Shown here piece by piece: positions 35,117 to 44,148 of a stretch of 46,032 bases of DNA (positions are counted from its first letter, which is position 1; every line of letters begins with the position of its first letter). The notes beneath the pieces are model-generated. The model did not search any database. It had not been told where the DNA came from and saw only the letters and a list, made by a program, of their open reading frames with translations. The stretch comes from Verrucomicrobiota bacterium (GTDB taxonomy: Bacteria > Verrucomicrobiota > Verrucomicrobiia > Limisphaerales > JADLHS01). The stretch covers positions 1 through 46,032 of the forward strand of contig JANXWY010000110.1 in assembly GCA_025350905.1 (NCBI GenBank), read 5' to 3'. Position numbers and translations under genes: made by a program.

Positions 35117-38100
35117 ATGAAACGGATCAACGAACACGACGGGAGCGAAGCGGCTGATGCCATCGAGCCAGCTGAAGCAGCGGGATCAAATGTGGTTTTG
35201 GTGACCCCAAATGGCGTTCCCACGGTGCGGCGACCACCGCGGCACATCCATGTGGGATTAATGCTGATCGTGCTGGTGGCTGGTTGGCGCATGGGTTTAG
35301 TGAATGTCATCCAGGTATTCGCGCAAGGGCAACAAAATTACTGCCGAAACCTGTTCGAGGATTGGGATGATGGCGAGGACGATGACGATGATGATAACTG
35401 TGATCCGCCGTCATCCAATGACGGCCCGGAAGGCGGAGGCAGCCCCTGTGGGATGCCGGTCTGGCGCGTTTCCGAGCCGTTTATCAATTTGTGGCTCCAC
35501 GACACGCCGCTACAGTACCGGCTCGCTGGTGGACGTTGGATGCCACTCAAACTAAGTTACAAGCAACGTTCAGATATACGCGATACGAATTACGCCGGTT
35601 TCGGGCCAAACTGGGAATGCAACTGGATTACGTTGTTGCGCGTGACCAACGGAGTGGCGAAATTCAGCCAGCGTCTTCCAGGCGGGGGCGCGGTACAACT
35701 CGACACATATACACCCGTTTACGGGAGCGCAAAGCGAGGGACCATGGAAGGAGGTGGAATTTATACTACACTTGACTCCCCGGCGGGAACGAAGAGCAAA
35801 TATGGGATCCTTGACCAATATCAGGGCCTTGCTGGCGTGACCAACCAGTTTTTGTCCGAACGGCAGGACCGATACGGGCGATCCACGCGTTTCAATTGGA
35901 TTAGCTACACCAACGGGGGCCAGACTTATAAGCTCCTTTCTCAAGTCGTTGATCGTGATGGCCGCTCCAGCTCGTTGGCGTACGATAATGGCTCGTTTCC
36001 GAGCCTGGTGACTTCGGTCACTGATCCCTACGGTCGGAGCGCCACTTTCACGTATAACGAAAGAGGCTGGCTGACAAACATCGTCGACATGGCCAACATG
36101 CCTTCGTCGTTTCAGTACGATACGAACGGTGTAATCACCAACTTGCACACGCCGTATGGCGACACGAGTTTCCGGTACTGGGGTTCCTCGGCGAGTATCG
36201 ACCGGGCCATCGAGATTACAGAAGCCGATAGCAGTCAGCAGCTTTACGCCTATCGCGACAATTGCCTAGGCGCTGAAGGGTCAGTGGCCGGCACGTATGC
36301 CACCACGGATACCGCGGCTTACAACCGGAATAGTTTTCACTGGAATCGTGCGCAGTTTGCGGCGCTGAGTGCACAAGCCCGGACCAACTACGTGGATATG
36401 CCGCGGGCTGATTATTTCAAAGGTTCGCTCAAGCATTGGTTGTTAAAGTTCGCCGGTGGCTTTCAACTTAACCCGGTTGTCTCGGATACACTGGGTGCGA
36501 TGGCTGGACCGGTTTTACAGCCGGCTCCGAGTGACGTTCGGAGCGGACAAGTCTATTGCGAATATCAAGGGCAGGGTGCGGATCCCCGCATGATTGGTAC
36601 CCTTAAACGGGTGACCAAGATCGTCTGGAACGGTACGGACTATACGCCGGGAACCAGTACCGCGATTGACATCGGGCGCAATGACTGGGGACGGCCGACC
36701 AACATTACCTATCACTACCAGGGAAACGATGTGGCGTACGCGAACAACTTTGATACCGATGGCCGCATTCTCCAGACGGTCATCGGCCCACGAGGCGAAG
36801 CCATCCGCGGGTACGGCTATCATGCCGTCATCACCAACCTGCTCACTTCCGTAACGAATGCTTTAAGTGAAGTGCTCCGTTACACCCATGACACCAACGG
36901 CATGAAGGTCACCAGTATCAGCTATCCGAGCGGGTTGCTGACCACCAATTTTTACTATACCACCGGGACGACCGGCTTTTTGTCCAAGACGATTGATGTT
37001 GGTTTTCGCACCAACTCGTACAGTTACACCAGCGGCAACGTTGCCATTCACACCAATGAGCTCGGTTTGATCACTACCAATTCGTGGGATAATTTGAACC
37101 GGCTCATCGCCACGAAGTACCCCGATGGCAGCTACACCTCGAACGTCTGGGACAAGCTCGACTTGGTGGGGGTGAAAGACCGGATGGGTTTCTGGACGCG
37201 CTACAAGTTCAATCTGGTGCGCCAACTCACGGCAGTCACCAACGCCAATGGCGCGGTGACGGAATACGCTTACTGCGGTTGCGGGTCACCCACTCAGGTC
37301 AAAGCATGGAATGGCGGTACGGCCCTGACCACCACTTTCGATTACAACCTCGCCGGGCAGTTGACCACCGCCACGTATCCCGACAACTACCAGATCAGTT
37401 ACACCTACGATGACCTCGAACGCATGCTCACCGCGCTGGACAGCAGCGGACGTCAGGTGGCGTTCGGGTACAACGATTACGACCAGATCACGGCCATTCA
37501 GGTGGGCAGCGGTGGGAACCAACTGTTCTGGGCAGTGCGCACGTTTGACGAATACCGGCGGCTGACCAACAATATTGATCGCAACGGGGTGACGACAACC
37601 AACCGTTACGACGTCTTGGACCGCATGGTGAACCGGCGCGTCATCGGCGCGCTGGGAAATCAGCTCTCAGGGTTGGAGTCGTTTGAATACAACGCCCGCG
37701 GGTTGACCAACGCCACCGATGCGCTGGGTAAAGTCACGCGGTTTGTGCGGGATCAACTGTCGCAGCCGTTGTACGAAACCAATGCCAACAGCGAGGTACT
37801 CGGGTTCACCTACAATCCATTCGGCCAGCTGTTGACGCTGACGGATGGCAAGAGCCAGACGACCCAATGGAAGTATGACAGTGAGGGCCGGGTGACGAAC
37901 AAGGTGGACGCGGCCAGTGCCGAGATGTTCCGCTACAAATATGATCCGAACGCCCGGCTGACCAATCGCTGGCAGGCGGGCGGCATCACCACCACGTTCC
38001 GTTACGACCCCGTGGGCAATCTGACGAACATCGTCTATCCGACCGCCAGCAGCATTGTGCTGCGGTACGACCTCCTGAACCGGCTGACCAACATGACGGA

Positions 38101-40048
38101 CGGCCTCGGCTCGACGGCCCTGGCGTGGACGGATGGAAATCAACTGGCCAGTGAAGACGGCCCGTGGGCCAGCGACACGGTGAGTTTTGTTTACAGCAGC
38201 CGGCAACGCAGCAGCCTGGCGGTGCAACAGCCCAATGCCACGGCGTGGGCGCAGAGCTATGGTTACGACACCTATCGCCGGCTGACCAACGTCACTTCAC
38301 CGGCCGGTGTGTTCGTCACCACTTACAAGGCGGTGTCGGCGGCGGGTGTGGACATGGCGGCGGACCTGGTGGCGCGACTGGAATTGCCGGGGGGATCCGC
38401 GATCACGAATCAGTTAGATGACTTGGGAAGATTGCTAGCAACGGTGCTTCAAAACTCCAGTCAATCAACTCTCAACTCCCATGGCTACGTGTACAACGAA
38501 GGTCATCAGCGCACCAACCAGACGTTCACGGCGGGGAATTACGTGGATTACACGTATGACAACATCGGGCAGTTGAAGACGGCCAAAGGCAAGGAAGCCG
38601 GGGGCACGACGCGGTTGCAGGAGCAGTTCGGCTACGGCTATGATGCCGCCTGGAACTTGAGCAAACGCACGAACAACGCGCTCATTCACACGTTCAACGC
38701 AAACAATCTGAACGAGCTGACGACCGTGACGCGGGCGAATAACTACACGGTGGCCGGGGCGGTGTCCGCCACGCCAACCAGCGTGACGGTCAAGGACAAC
38801 GCGAACTCCGCCGTGGCCGCGACGGTTTATGGGGACAACGCGTTTGCGCGGACGAACGTGACGTTGCTGGACGGAAACAACACATTCGTTGCTGTGGCGC
38901 AAGACAGCTTGAGCCGTAAGGACACCAACACGGTAACGGCCTATCTGCCCGCCACGGTCACGCACTACTACGATGCGCGCGGCAATCTCACCAACGACGG
39001 ACGCCGGGTGTTCTATTACGATGACGAAAACCAGCTGACGAGCGTGACGGTGTCGAACGCGTGGCGCAGTGAGTTTGCGTATGACGGGATGCTGCGCCGC
39101 CGCATCCGCAAGGAATATACCTGGCAATCCAGTGCATGGGTGAAGACCAACGAAATCCGTTATGTCTATGACGGGCGGCTCGTGGTGCAGGAACGCGATG
39201 CCAACAATCTGGCGCTCGTCAGCTACACGCGGGGCAATGACCTGAGTGAAACATTGCAAGATGCTGGCGGCATCGGTGGCCTCCTCGCGCGGACCGACAA
39301 TGGGCAGCTGATCGCAGGCAGTCCCCTCGCTCACGCCTATTATCATGCCGATGGCAACGGCAACATCACGGCCCTCGTGAACACGAACCAATTGCTCGCG
39401 GCGAAATACGCGTACGATCCGTACGGCAATCTCCTCAGCATGGCTGGCCCAATGGCCGAGGCCAACACCTACCGCTTCTCCTCGAAGGAATTTCATCCCA
39501 ATTCCGGCCTCGTCTACTACCTCTACCGCTATTACGAACCCAATTTGCAAAGATGGCTAAATCGCGATCCAATCGCTGAGAATGGTGGGTTGAATCTTTT
39601 TGCATTCATTGGCAACATGCCGACTGGGGCTATCGACCCGTACGGCCTCGACTGGAAGGATAAGTGTGCGAGCATATTCGCCGCGGCTGTCGCCTGGTGG
39701 AATACGATAACGGGAGATACTCCTGAGAAGATTGACCAACCGAAACCTCCCAACATAGAGCGACAAAAGCAGCAAGACAATGCTAACAAGGCGCCCAAGC
39801 CGCAACAACCAAAGTCTCCTGGTGGACCTGAGCCACCTAAACCGAAACTTCCTGAACCGCTAAAATTCCCAGAGACACCAAAAGGGCCGCCGCCTTTAGA
39901 AGGGCCAGTACCCAAGATTCCTTGGTACAGGCAGGGCCTACCGGATTGGCTGAAACAACCACCGCCGTTCCGCATGCCTTTCTTTTTTATGCCGCCCCAA
40001 TGGGATCCCGATTTTGGTAAGGATCCTGCGACGGGGTGCATGGCGTAG
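35117..40048 (+). CDS. RHS/YD-repeat protein with proline-rich C-terminal tip
   Basis: The 1643-residue protein has a predicted N-terminal TM/signal-like segment (about 37-65), then an unusual Asp/Glu-run linker (WDDGEDDDDDDN). The body contains dozens of YD-repeats (for example FGYNDYDQITAI and YDPLDY-like units). The conserved RHS core end is present: YDPYGNLLS, RFSSKEFHPNSGLVYYLYRYYEP, LNRDPI and finally DPYGLD at 1507-1512. The last 131 residues are strongly Pro-rich (KPPNIERQ, EPPKPKLPEPLK) and show no known toxin domain. RHS proteins form a shell that carries a variable C-terminal effector. The upstream partner is the secreted beta-helix protein; downstream is an orphan ORF in lower-GC DNA. 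Confidence 0.88.
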   Translation: MKRINEHDGSEAADAIEPAEAAGSNVVLVTPNGVPTVRRPPRHIHVGLMLIVLVAGWRMGLVNVIQVFAQGQQNYCRNLFEDWDDGEDDDDDDNCDPPSSNDGPEGGGSPCGMPVWRVSEPFINLWLHDTPLQYRLAGGRWMPLKLSYKQRSDIRDTNYAGFGPNWECNWITLLRVTNGVAKFSQRLPGGGAVQLDTYTPVYGSAKRGTMEGGGIYTTLDSPAGTKSKYGILDQYQGLAGVTNQFLSERQDRYGRSTRFNWISYTNGGQTYKLLSQVVDRDGRSSSLAYDNGSFPSLVTSVTDPYGRSATFTYNERGWLTNIVDMANMPSSFQYDTNGVITNLHTPYGDTSFRYWGSSASIDRAIEITEADSSQQLYAYRDNCLGAEGSVAGTYATTDTAAYNRNSFHWNRAQFAALSAQARTNYVDMPRADYFKGSLKHWLLKFAGGFQLNPVVSDTLGAMAGPVLQPAPSDVRSGQVYCEYQGQGADPRMIGTLKRVTKIVWNGTDYTPGTSTAIDIGRNDWGRPTNITYHYQGNDVAYANNFDTDGRILQTVIGPRGEAIRGYGYHAVITNLLTSVTNALSEVLRYTHDTNGMKVTSISYPSGLLTTNFYYTTGTTGFLSKTIDVGFRTNSYSYTSGNVAIHTNELGLITTNSWDNLNRLIATKYPDGSYTSNVWDKLDLVGVKDRMGFWTRYKFNLVRQLTAVTNANGAVTEYAYCGCGSPTQVKAWNGGTALTTTFDYNLAGQLTTATYPDNYQISYTYDDLERMLTALDSSGRQVAFGYNDYDQITAIQVGSGGNQLFWAVRTFDEYRRLTNNIDRNGVTTTNRYDVLDRMVNRRVIGALGNQLSGLESFEYNARGLTNATDALGKVTRFVRDQLSQPLYETNANSEVLGFTYNPFGQLLTLTDGKSQTTQWKYDSEGRVTNKVDAASAEMFRYKYDPNARLTNRWQAGGITTTFRYDPVGNLTNIVYPTASSIVLRYDLLNRLTNMTDGLGSTALAWTDGNQLASEDGPWASDTVSFVYSSRQRSSLAVQQPNATAWAQSYGYDTYRRLTNVTSPAGVFVTTYKAVSAAGVDMAADLVARLELPGGSAITNQLDDLGRLLATVLQNSSQSTLNSHGYVYNEGHQRTNQTFTAGNYVDYTYDNIGQLKTAKGKEAGGTTRLQEQFGYGYDAAWNLSKRTNNALIHTFNANNLNELTTVTRANNYTVAGAVSATPTSVTVKDNANSAVAATVYGDNAFARTNVTLLDGNNTFVAVAQDSLSRKDTNTVTAYLPATVTHYYDARGNLTNDGRRVFYYDDENQLTSVTVSNAWRSEFAYDGMLRRRIRKEYTWQSSAWVKTNEIRYVYDGRLVVQERDANNLALVSYTRGNDLSETLQDAGGIGGLLARTDNGQLIAGSPLAHAYYHADGNGNITALVNTNQLLAAKYAYDPYGNLLSMAGPMAEANTYRFSSKEFHPNSGLVYYLYRYYEPNLQRWLNRDPIAENGGLNLFAFIGNMPTGAIDPYGLDWKDKCASIFAAAVAWWNTITGDTPEKIDQPKPPNIERQKQQDNANKAPKPQQPKSPGGPEPPKPKLPEPLKFPETPKGPPPLEGPVPKIPWYRQGLPDWLKQPPPFRMPFFFMPPQWDPDFGKDPATGCMA

Positions 40049-40166
40049 ACAGTCGGGTTAAAGTGCAACGGATGTACTTGGTTGTGTCGGTTGAGCATAG
40101 ACTTGCAATGGCTGATGTTTTACATAAGATACCTAAATAGAGATTGCGCCTAACGCCCGGCTATTT

Positions 40167-40649
40167 ATGAATTTTCTGCGAAAAAGCATGGCGGATGTGA
40201 CTGCAGCATTACTGCACAGGCTACTACCAATCATTTCGCTCAGAGTGATGGGGCATGAACGCCGGTGGGTTGGCAAGTGCACCTTCTATGGACCAGTAGC
40301 TTTTTTGAACATCTGTGAGGAAGCGATGCATGTGTTGGACGAACGCGACCCTGCGCTCTCTAGGTCAATTAGGTTGCACAACTATGTATTCTGGTATGAT
40401 AGGAAGCGCCTAATACGTTTTGAAAAGCACTTTAGTATCAATGACGCATTCCAAGTTTGGGGAAGCTTGGGAATTGTTGCGATGTTAGTATACGCGCATT
40501 ACAAAACAGTGAGCTTTCAAGGGAAAGTTTTTCCGCTCTTCGAGCACACAGAAGTTCGCGGGCTCAATAAGGCGGTTCGCGCAAGAACCAAAACCTGGCT
40601 TATCATGAATGCCTCCCCGTTGGAATTGATTGAGTGCTTTGAAGATTGA
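40167..40649 (+). CDS. Unknown small protein after RHS gene, candidate cognate/immunity protein
   Basis: The 160-residue protein (MNFLRKSMADVTAALLHRLL) has no recognised family. A hydrophobic segment (WGSLGIVAMLVYAHY) lies at about residue 98-112, and the rest is mixed alpha-helical with many aromatic and charged residues. The gene lies 118 bp after the RHS stop on the same strand, in DNA visibly poorer in G+C than the surrounding genes, which suggests transfer with the RHS tip. By position it is a candidate immunity protein, but no similarity supports this. Confidence 0.5.
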   Translation: MNFLRKSMADVTAALLHRLLPIISLRVMGHERRWVGKCTFYGPVAFLNICEEAMHVLDERDPALSRSIRLHNYVFWYDRKRLIRFEKHFSINDAFQVWGSLGIVAMLVYAHYKTVSFQGKVFPLFEHTEVRGLNKAVRARTKTWLIMNASPLELIECFED

Positions 40650-40750
40650 ATGGGTGTCACAGAGCGGAACAAAACCGGCCAAGGGTGAGCGATTCAAAAC
40701 CGGCCACTCTGCGGTGAGATGGTTGGCTGCGTCACGAATCCGAGAGCCGG

Positions 40751-42256
40751 TCATTTTGCTTGAGGCTGCACTTGGAGTCTCTTGGCTACATATAGAGCAA
40801 GTTGGGCTTCTTCGGAGGCGAGCACGTAGTTATCATTTAGAAATATTTCCCACTCTGACCCAAACCGACGTTTACGGAGGAGGAGTTGTTCGGGCTGGTA
40901 ACGCTTGAGTAATTCGAGAATGCTGGCCATGGACATCTGCCCGGACCAAAAACGTTTCAGGGTGATGACTGCCAACGCAGGCGGGACCGGAATCCGCGCG
41001 TGGAAGGCGTAAATGACCTGTTCGGAATACATCCAGCGAGTTTGATCTCGCAACTGGGTAATCTGCGCCAGAAGTGGATTTTCGGCCGCGCGAGGACTGC
41101 GTAAAATCGTGCGCACACTGGCCTCCAACCGGGCTTCCGTCAATGCCAAACCAAGGGCCAGCAAGACAGCAAGCCCAACTGCCCCCCATGCCTTGGGTGA
41201 GGCGATTCGAAACCCGCGACTTTCAAGTAATGCCAAGCACGGCTTCAGGATTTCCGCCGTTCCGTAGCCCCCAAGCCAGGCCAAAGGAACCGCAAGGTGA
41301 AGGTAGTAGTAATTCCACCAGGGCCGGTGGAGGGAATGGATCAGTGCATCCGTCAAAAGCAAAACCAAAGGAAAAGCAATTGCCCGCACGCGTTTCCGCC
41401 AGGTCGCCAGGATGATCCCTAAGGCTGCCGCCACGACGCATTCAATATGAATCCATAGTTGTCGGGGATCAAATTTGTGATCGGCGGCTCGATCCAATCC
41501 GTGAACGATTTGCGCGCCGGTATGAGCCCGCCACGAGGATTCAAAAGATCCTTTGCCCCAAGTCAATCCGACCAAAATTAAAACCGTGGCCACGCTCGCG
41601 ATCCATACCAAGGTGTTTAGCGTCATTTCGCGCCGCCAAGACTTCGTTCGCTTCGCCCAAGCCTGCAGTATGAACTCGACGAACACGGCCGGTATAACCA
41701 GCACGGCTGTAAACTTAATTTCCACCCCCAGTGCCATGACCGCGCCAGAAAGTGCCAGCCACGCCCAATGGGGGTGTTTGCCCCATCTGAACAGCAACCA
41801 TACCGAAACCAGTCCCAAGGCCATAGCGGGCACTTCCTGCATAACGGAAACACTCAACGCCAAAACGCCGGGGGCGGCCAAAAGGAAAAAGGTGGCGAGC
41901 AAGGCACACCACAGTCCGGCGCGTTTCCGAACCAATTCGTGGAAGACGGAAAAGAAAATAATCCCCAACCCTGCTATCATCAAACGTGCAGCGAGAATGG
42001 TTGGACTAAACGCATTGAAGGCGGAGGCGAGCAAAACTGTTAGCAACGGCGGCTGATCGTCCCAGATCTGTTTGTACAAAACATGCCCCTGGTTAACCAA
42101 AAACGGCTTCATCAACTCATATCCTTCATCGCCACTGAATTCAAAGGCGGTGCGGAGCGGGGAAAATGAATAAAAAAACAGGAGAGCTGTGATTACGATG
42201 AGAAGTCCCCAGAGGTTTTTCACGCGGCTCACGCCATCATGTTTGGCGAACTGCAA
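40751..42256 (-). CDS. GT-C fold membrane glycosyltransferase (ArnT/PMT-like, GT39/GT83 type)
   Basis: The 501-residue protein has about ten hydrophobic helices. Its first extracytoplasmic loop starts with SGDEGYELMKPFLVNQGHVLYKQIWDDQPPL, the acidic (DE) motif loop characteristic of GT-C enzymes that use polyprenyl-phosphate sugars. The C-terminus is a soluble tail. The start is uncertain: TTG at 42256, or GTG at 42232 or 42223. It is divergent from the GT2 gene at 42322 with 65 bp between, so the two probably share a control region. A GT2 that makes a polyprenyl-phosphate sugar next to a GT-C that uses it is a common functional pair. The acceptor is unknown. Confidence 0.8.
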   Translation of the reverse strand: MQFAKHDGVSRVKNLWGLLIVITALLFFYSFSPLRTAFEFSGDEGYELMKPFLVNQGHVLYKQIWDDQPPLLTVLLASAFNAFSPTILAARLMIAGLGIIFFSVFHELVRKRAGLWCALLATFFLLAAPGVLALSVSVMQEVPAMALGLVSVWLLFRWGKHPHWAWLALSGAVMALGVEIKFTAVLVIPAVFVEFILQAWAKRTKSWRREMTLNTLVWIASVATVLILVGLTWGKGSFESSWRAHTGAQIVHGLDRAADHKFDPRQLWIHIECVVAAALGIILATWRKRVRAIAFPLVLLLTDALIHSLHRPWWNYYYLHLAVPLAWLGGYGTAEILKPCLALLESRGFRIASPKAWGAVGLAVLLALGLALTEARLEASVRTILRSPRAAENPLLAQITQLRDQTRWMYSEQVIYAFHARIPVPPALAVITLKRFWSGQMSMASILELLKRYQPEQLLLRKRRFGSEWEIFLNDNYVLASEEAQLALYVAKRLQVQPQAK

Positions 42257-42321
42257 TTGAGAGTCAAGGGGGCTGGACTCGTAGTCGCTATTCGCGCTAA
42301 CCTGTCCCGCGAACTAGCCCC

Positions 42322-43047
42322 ATGCGTGTGTGCATCACCATCCCAGTGTTCAATGAGGAAGTCAGACTGCGGGACTCCATAACTCGGTTGCACGGTTTCC
42401 TATCCCAGCATCTCAGCACGACTTGGGAGATTGTGATTGCCGATAATGGCTCGACGGACGGGACGCTCCATCTGGCCGATTCATTGCGACACGAATATGC
42501 AAACGTGCTGGTCACTCACTCCGATGAAAAAGGGCGCGGAGGCGCGCTGAAACGCGTTTGGTTGAGGAGCGGCGCCGATATTCTGAGCTATATGGACGCG
42601 GATCTTTCGACGGAGTTGGAAGCGATTCCGCCTCTGATCGAGGCGTTGGCAGTTGGTGGATATGACATTGCCACCGGTTCACGGCTATTGAAGCCAGCCC
42701 TGACCTCTCGCGGCTTCAAACGCGAGTTCGCCTCCCGCGGTTACAATCGGCTGGTGAAGGCGCTCCTGCGGACAAGTTTTTCCGACGCCCAGTGCGGCTT
42801 CAAAGCCATCACGCGTCAAGCGGCGCAGCAGCTTTTGCCATTGATCGAAGATACCGGTTGGTTCTTTGACACGGAATTATTGGCAACAGCTGAAAAAATG
42901 GACTATCGCATTTTTGACCTTCCGGTGCGCTGGATAGAAAACCGAGACAGCCATGTGAAGGTTCTCCAGACGGCGATTGATGACATAAGGGGGTTGCTGC
43001 GCTTGCGTCGTCGTTATCAGAACGGGTTGCCACACCGGCCGAAATAA
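42322..43047 (+). CDS. Family 2 glycosyltransferase (dolichyl-phosphate glucose/mannose synthase-like)
   Basis: The 241-residue protein begins RVCITIPVFNEEVRL and carries ADNGSTDGT and YMDADLSTEL, the donor- and metal-binding motifs of the DPG/DPM-type GT2 group. A conserved SDAQCGFKAI block and WFFDTELL follow at the usual places. Length and lack of TM helices at the C-terminus fit a soluble or peripheral polyprenyl-phosphate sugar synthase. It is expected to charge undecaprenyl phosphate with a sugar on the cytoplasmic side for the divergent GT-C enzyme. The 3' end is followed by a long non-coding stretch. Confidence 0.87.
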   Translation: MRVCITIPVFNEEVRLRDSITRLHGFLSQHLSTTWEIVIADNGSTDGTLHLADSLRHEYANVLVTHSDEKGRGGALKRVWLRSGADILSYMDADLSTELEAIPPLIEALAVGGYDIATGSRLLKPALTSRGFKREFASRGYNRLVKALLRTSFSDAQCGFKAITRQAAQQLLPLIEDTGWFFDTELLATAEKMDYRIFDLPVRWIENRDSHVKVLQTAIDDIRGLLRLRRRYQNGLPHRPK

Positions 43048-43406
43048 GGGGGCATTCGCATATCGGCATCATTTTCTCCAAGCTTCCCCAATTGACGTAG
43101 ACTAATCGCAAGAGCGCAACTCCTTGCCGGAAATAAATTTAGCCGGGCCCATGTTCGCGACCCGATCAAACGGCGAAACTTTTTCCACTTTTCCTGTAAT
43201 GATTCCCCGCCGTTTCTTTAGTAATAGGTGTACGTAACCGCATTTGCGAAAGAAAAATAATGCTGTTCAAAGTCGCGTATGACGCGGAAAACGGCGGTCG
43301 CAGATCAGCGCCGTATCCAACCAAAAGTTGAATCAAAAAATATGAGGAATTGTCAGATGTTACCGCGGTGGCTTTGCCGCAGCCTCCAAACAGGAACTGA
43401 AATTTC
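43048..43406. other. 359-bp intergenic stretch, no gene seen
   Basis: This stretch separates the GT2 gene from the small wHTH-like gene and appears somewhat AT-richer than the cluster regions. No ORF with a credible product, tRNA or clear repeat was found. A short palindrome, GCGGTGGCTTTGCCGC near 43364-43379, lies close to the start of the next gene and could be an operator-like element. This is a weak observation. Confidence 0.35.
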
Positions 43407-43709
43407 GTGAATCAGATTACTGATGTTGACCGTGGTTTGCTGGCTGATGATGTTTTGCAATACCTCAGCCATCATCAAAAGGCAAACGACACCGTGGAGG
43501 GAATTGTGGCGTGGTGGCGAACCCAGCAAAGATTCAGATATGCCGTCAGCGACGTCGAAACCGCTTTGGATGAATTGGTGGAGTTTGGGCTCGTGATAGC
43601 CCAGGAAGCGCCCGATGGGCGGGTTCATTACCAAATGAACCCCCAGATGAAAGACGTGATTTTCCGTCACCGCGACAACAGTTGTTATAGACAAACGCCA
43701 TTGGGTTGA
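43407..43709 (+). CDS. Small winged-helix-like protein
   Basis: The 100-residue protein (GTG start at 43407) has the pattern of a small winged helix: a first helix (DDVLQYLSHHQKA), then TVEGIVAWWRTQQ, a recognition-like helix (SDVETALDELVEFGL) and a beta wing (VIAQEAPDGRVHYQMN). No DNA-binding family is firmly recognised. Small proteins of this type are often found as stand-alone regulators or accessory factors in mobile regions. It is isolated between two non-coding gaps. The short palindrome near 43364-43379 might be its own operator. Confidence 0.55.
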   Translation: MNQITDVDRGLLADDVLQYLSHHQKANDTVEGIVAWWRTQQRFRYAVSDVETALDELVEFGLVIAQEAPDGRVHYQMNPQMKDVIFRHRDNSCYRQTPLG

Positions 43710-43911
43710 ACGGCGCGTTGTCGTCAGCCCCCGGCCAATTGAAAGCCGGATTTAAGTTCGCAGACTCTGGACCGGCAGACTGAACTATGTTGAGGGTTAT
43801 AGGTGGCCCCGACCGGTTGCAGAAGTTGCTCGGTCAAAAAGTTTCATCTTTTCAGTAAGCTTTGACTCGTTTTTATCACTCTCACTTCACAACACACAAA
43901 TACCAAAAAAC

Positions 43912-44148
43912 ATGACTACCATTCCATCCATCCAGTTTGACGAAATCCAAGGAAACAGCTTCGGCGGCTTTAATAAAGACCACGCCGTTTTCATCCTCCT
44001 GGAGGTAACCGATGCTGCCAAAGCGCGGAAAACCTTCAACGGTGTTGGGCTGCTCGAAGATACAATCGCCAGTTGCAGCACCGAAGTGCTGCGTTTCAAC
44101 AATCAATTTAAAATCATCAAACAAGCCGGTGGTAATCCCGGAGTGTAA
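43912..44148 (+). pseudogene. Truncated Dyp-type peroxidase N-terminus
   Basis: The translated 78 residues begin with an IQFDEIQGNSFGGFNKDHAVF segment, then FILLEVTDAAKARK and TEVLRFNNQFKIIK, matching the N-terminal part of Dyp-type peroxidases (IQGNILRGFNKDHxxFLFLxVTD). Similarity ends near residue 71. The stop at 44146 follows a few unrelated residues where the ISKra4-like fragment (minus strand) begins. The heme-binding His and GxxDG region of the family are missing, so it is not functional. Confidence 0.75.

Noticed and set aside
38465-39550. A 361-codon minus-strand frame inside the RHS gene
   Set aside because: Shadow of the YD-repeat coding sequence, with Val/Arg/His-rich low-complexity composition and no motif.
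43407-43709. Antitoxin of a toxin-antitoxin pair
   Set aside because: There is no adjacent small toxin gene; the neighbours are non-coding gaps and a peroxidase fragment.
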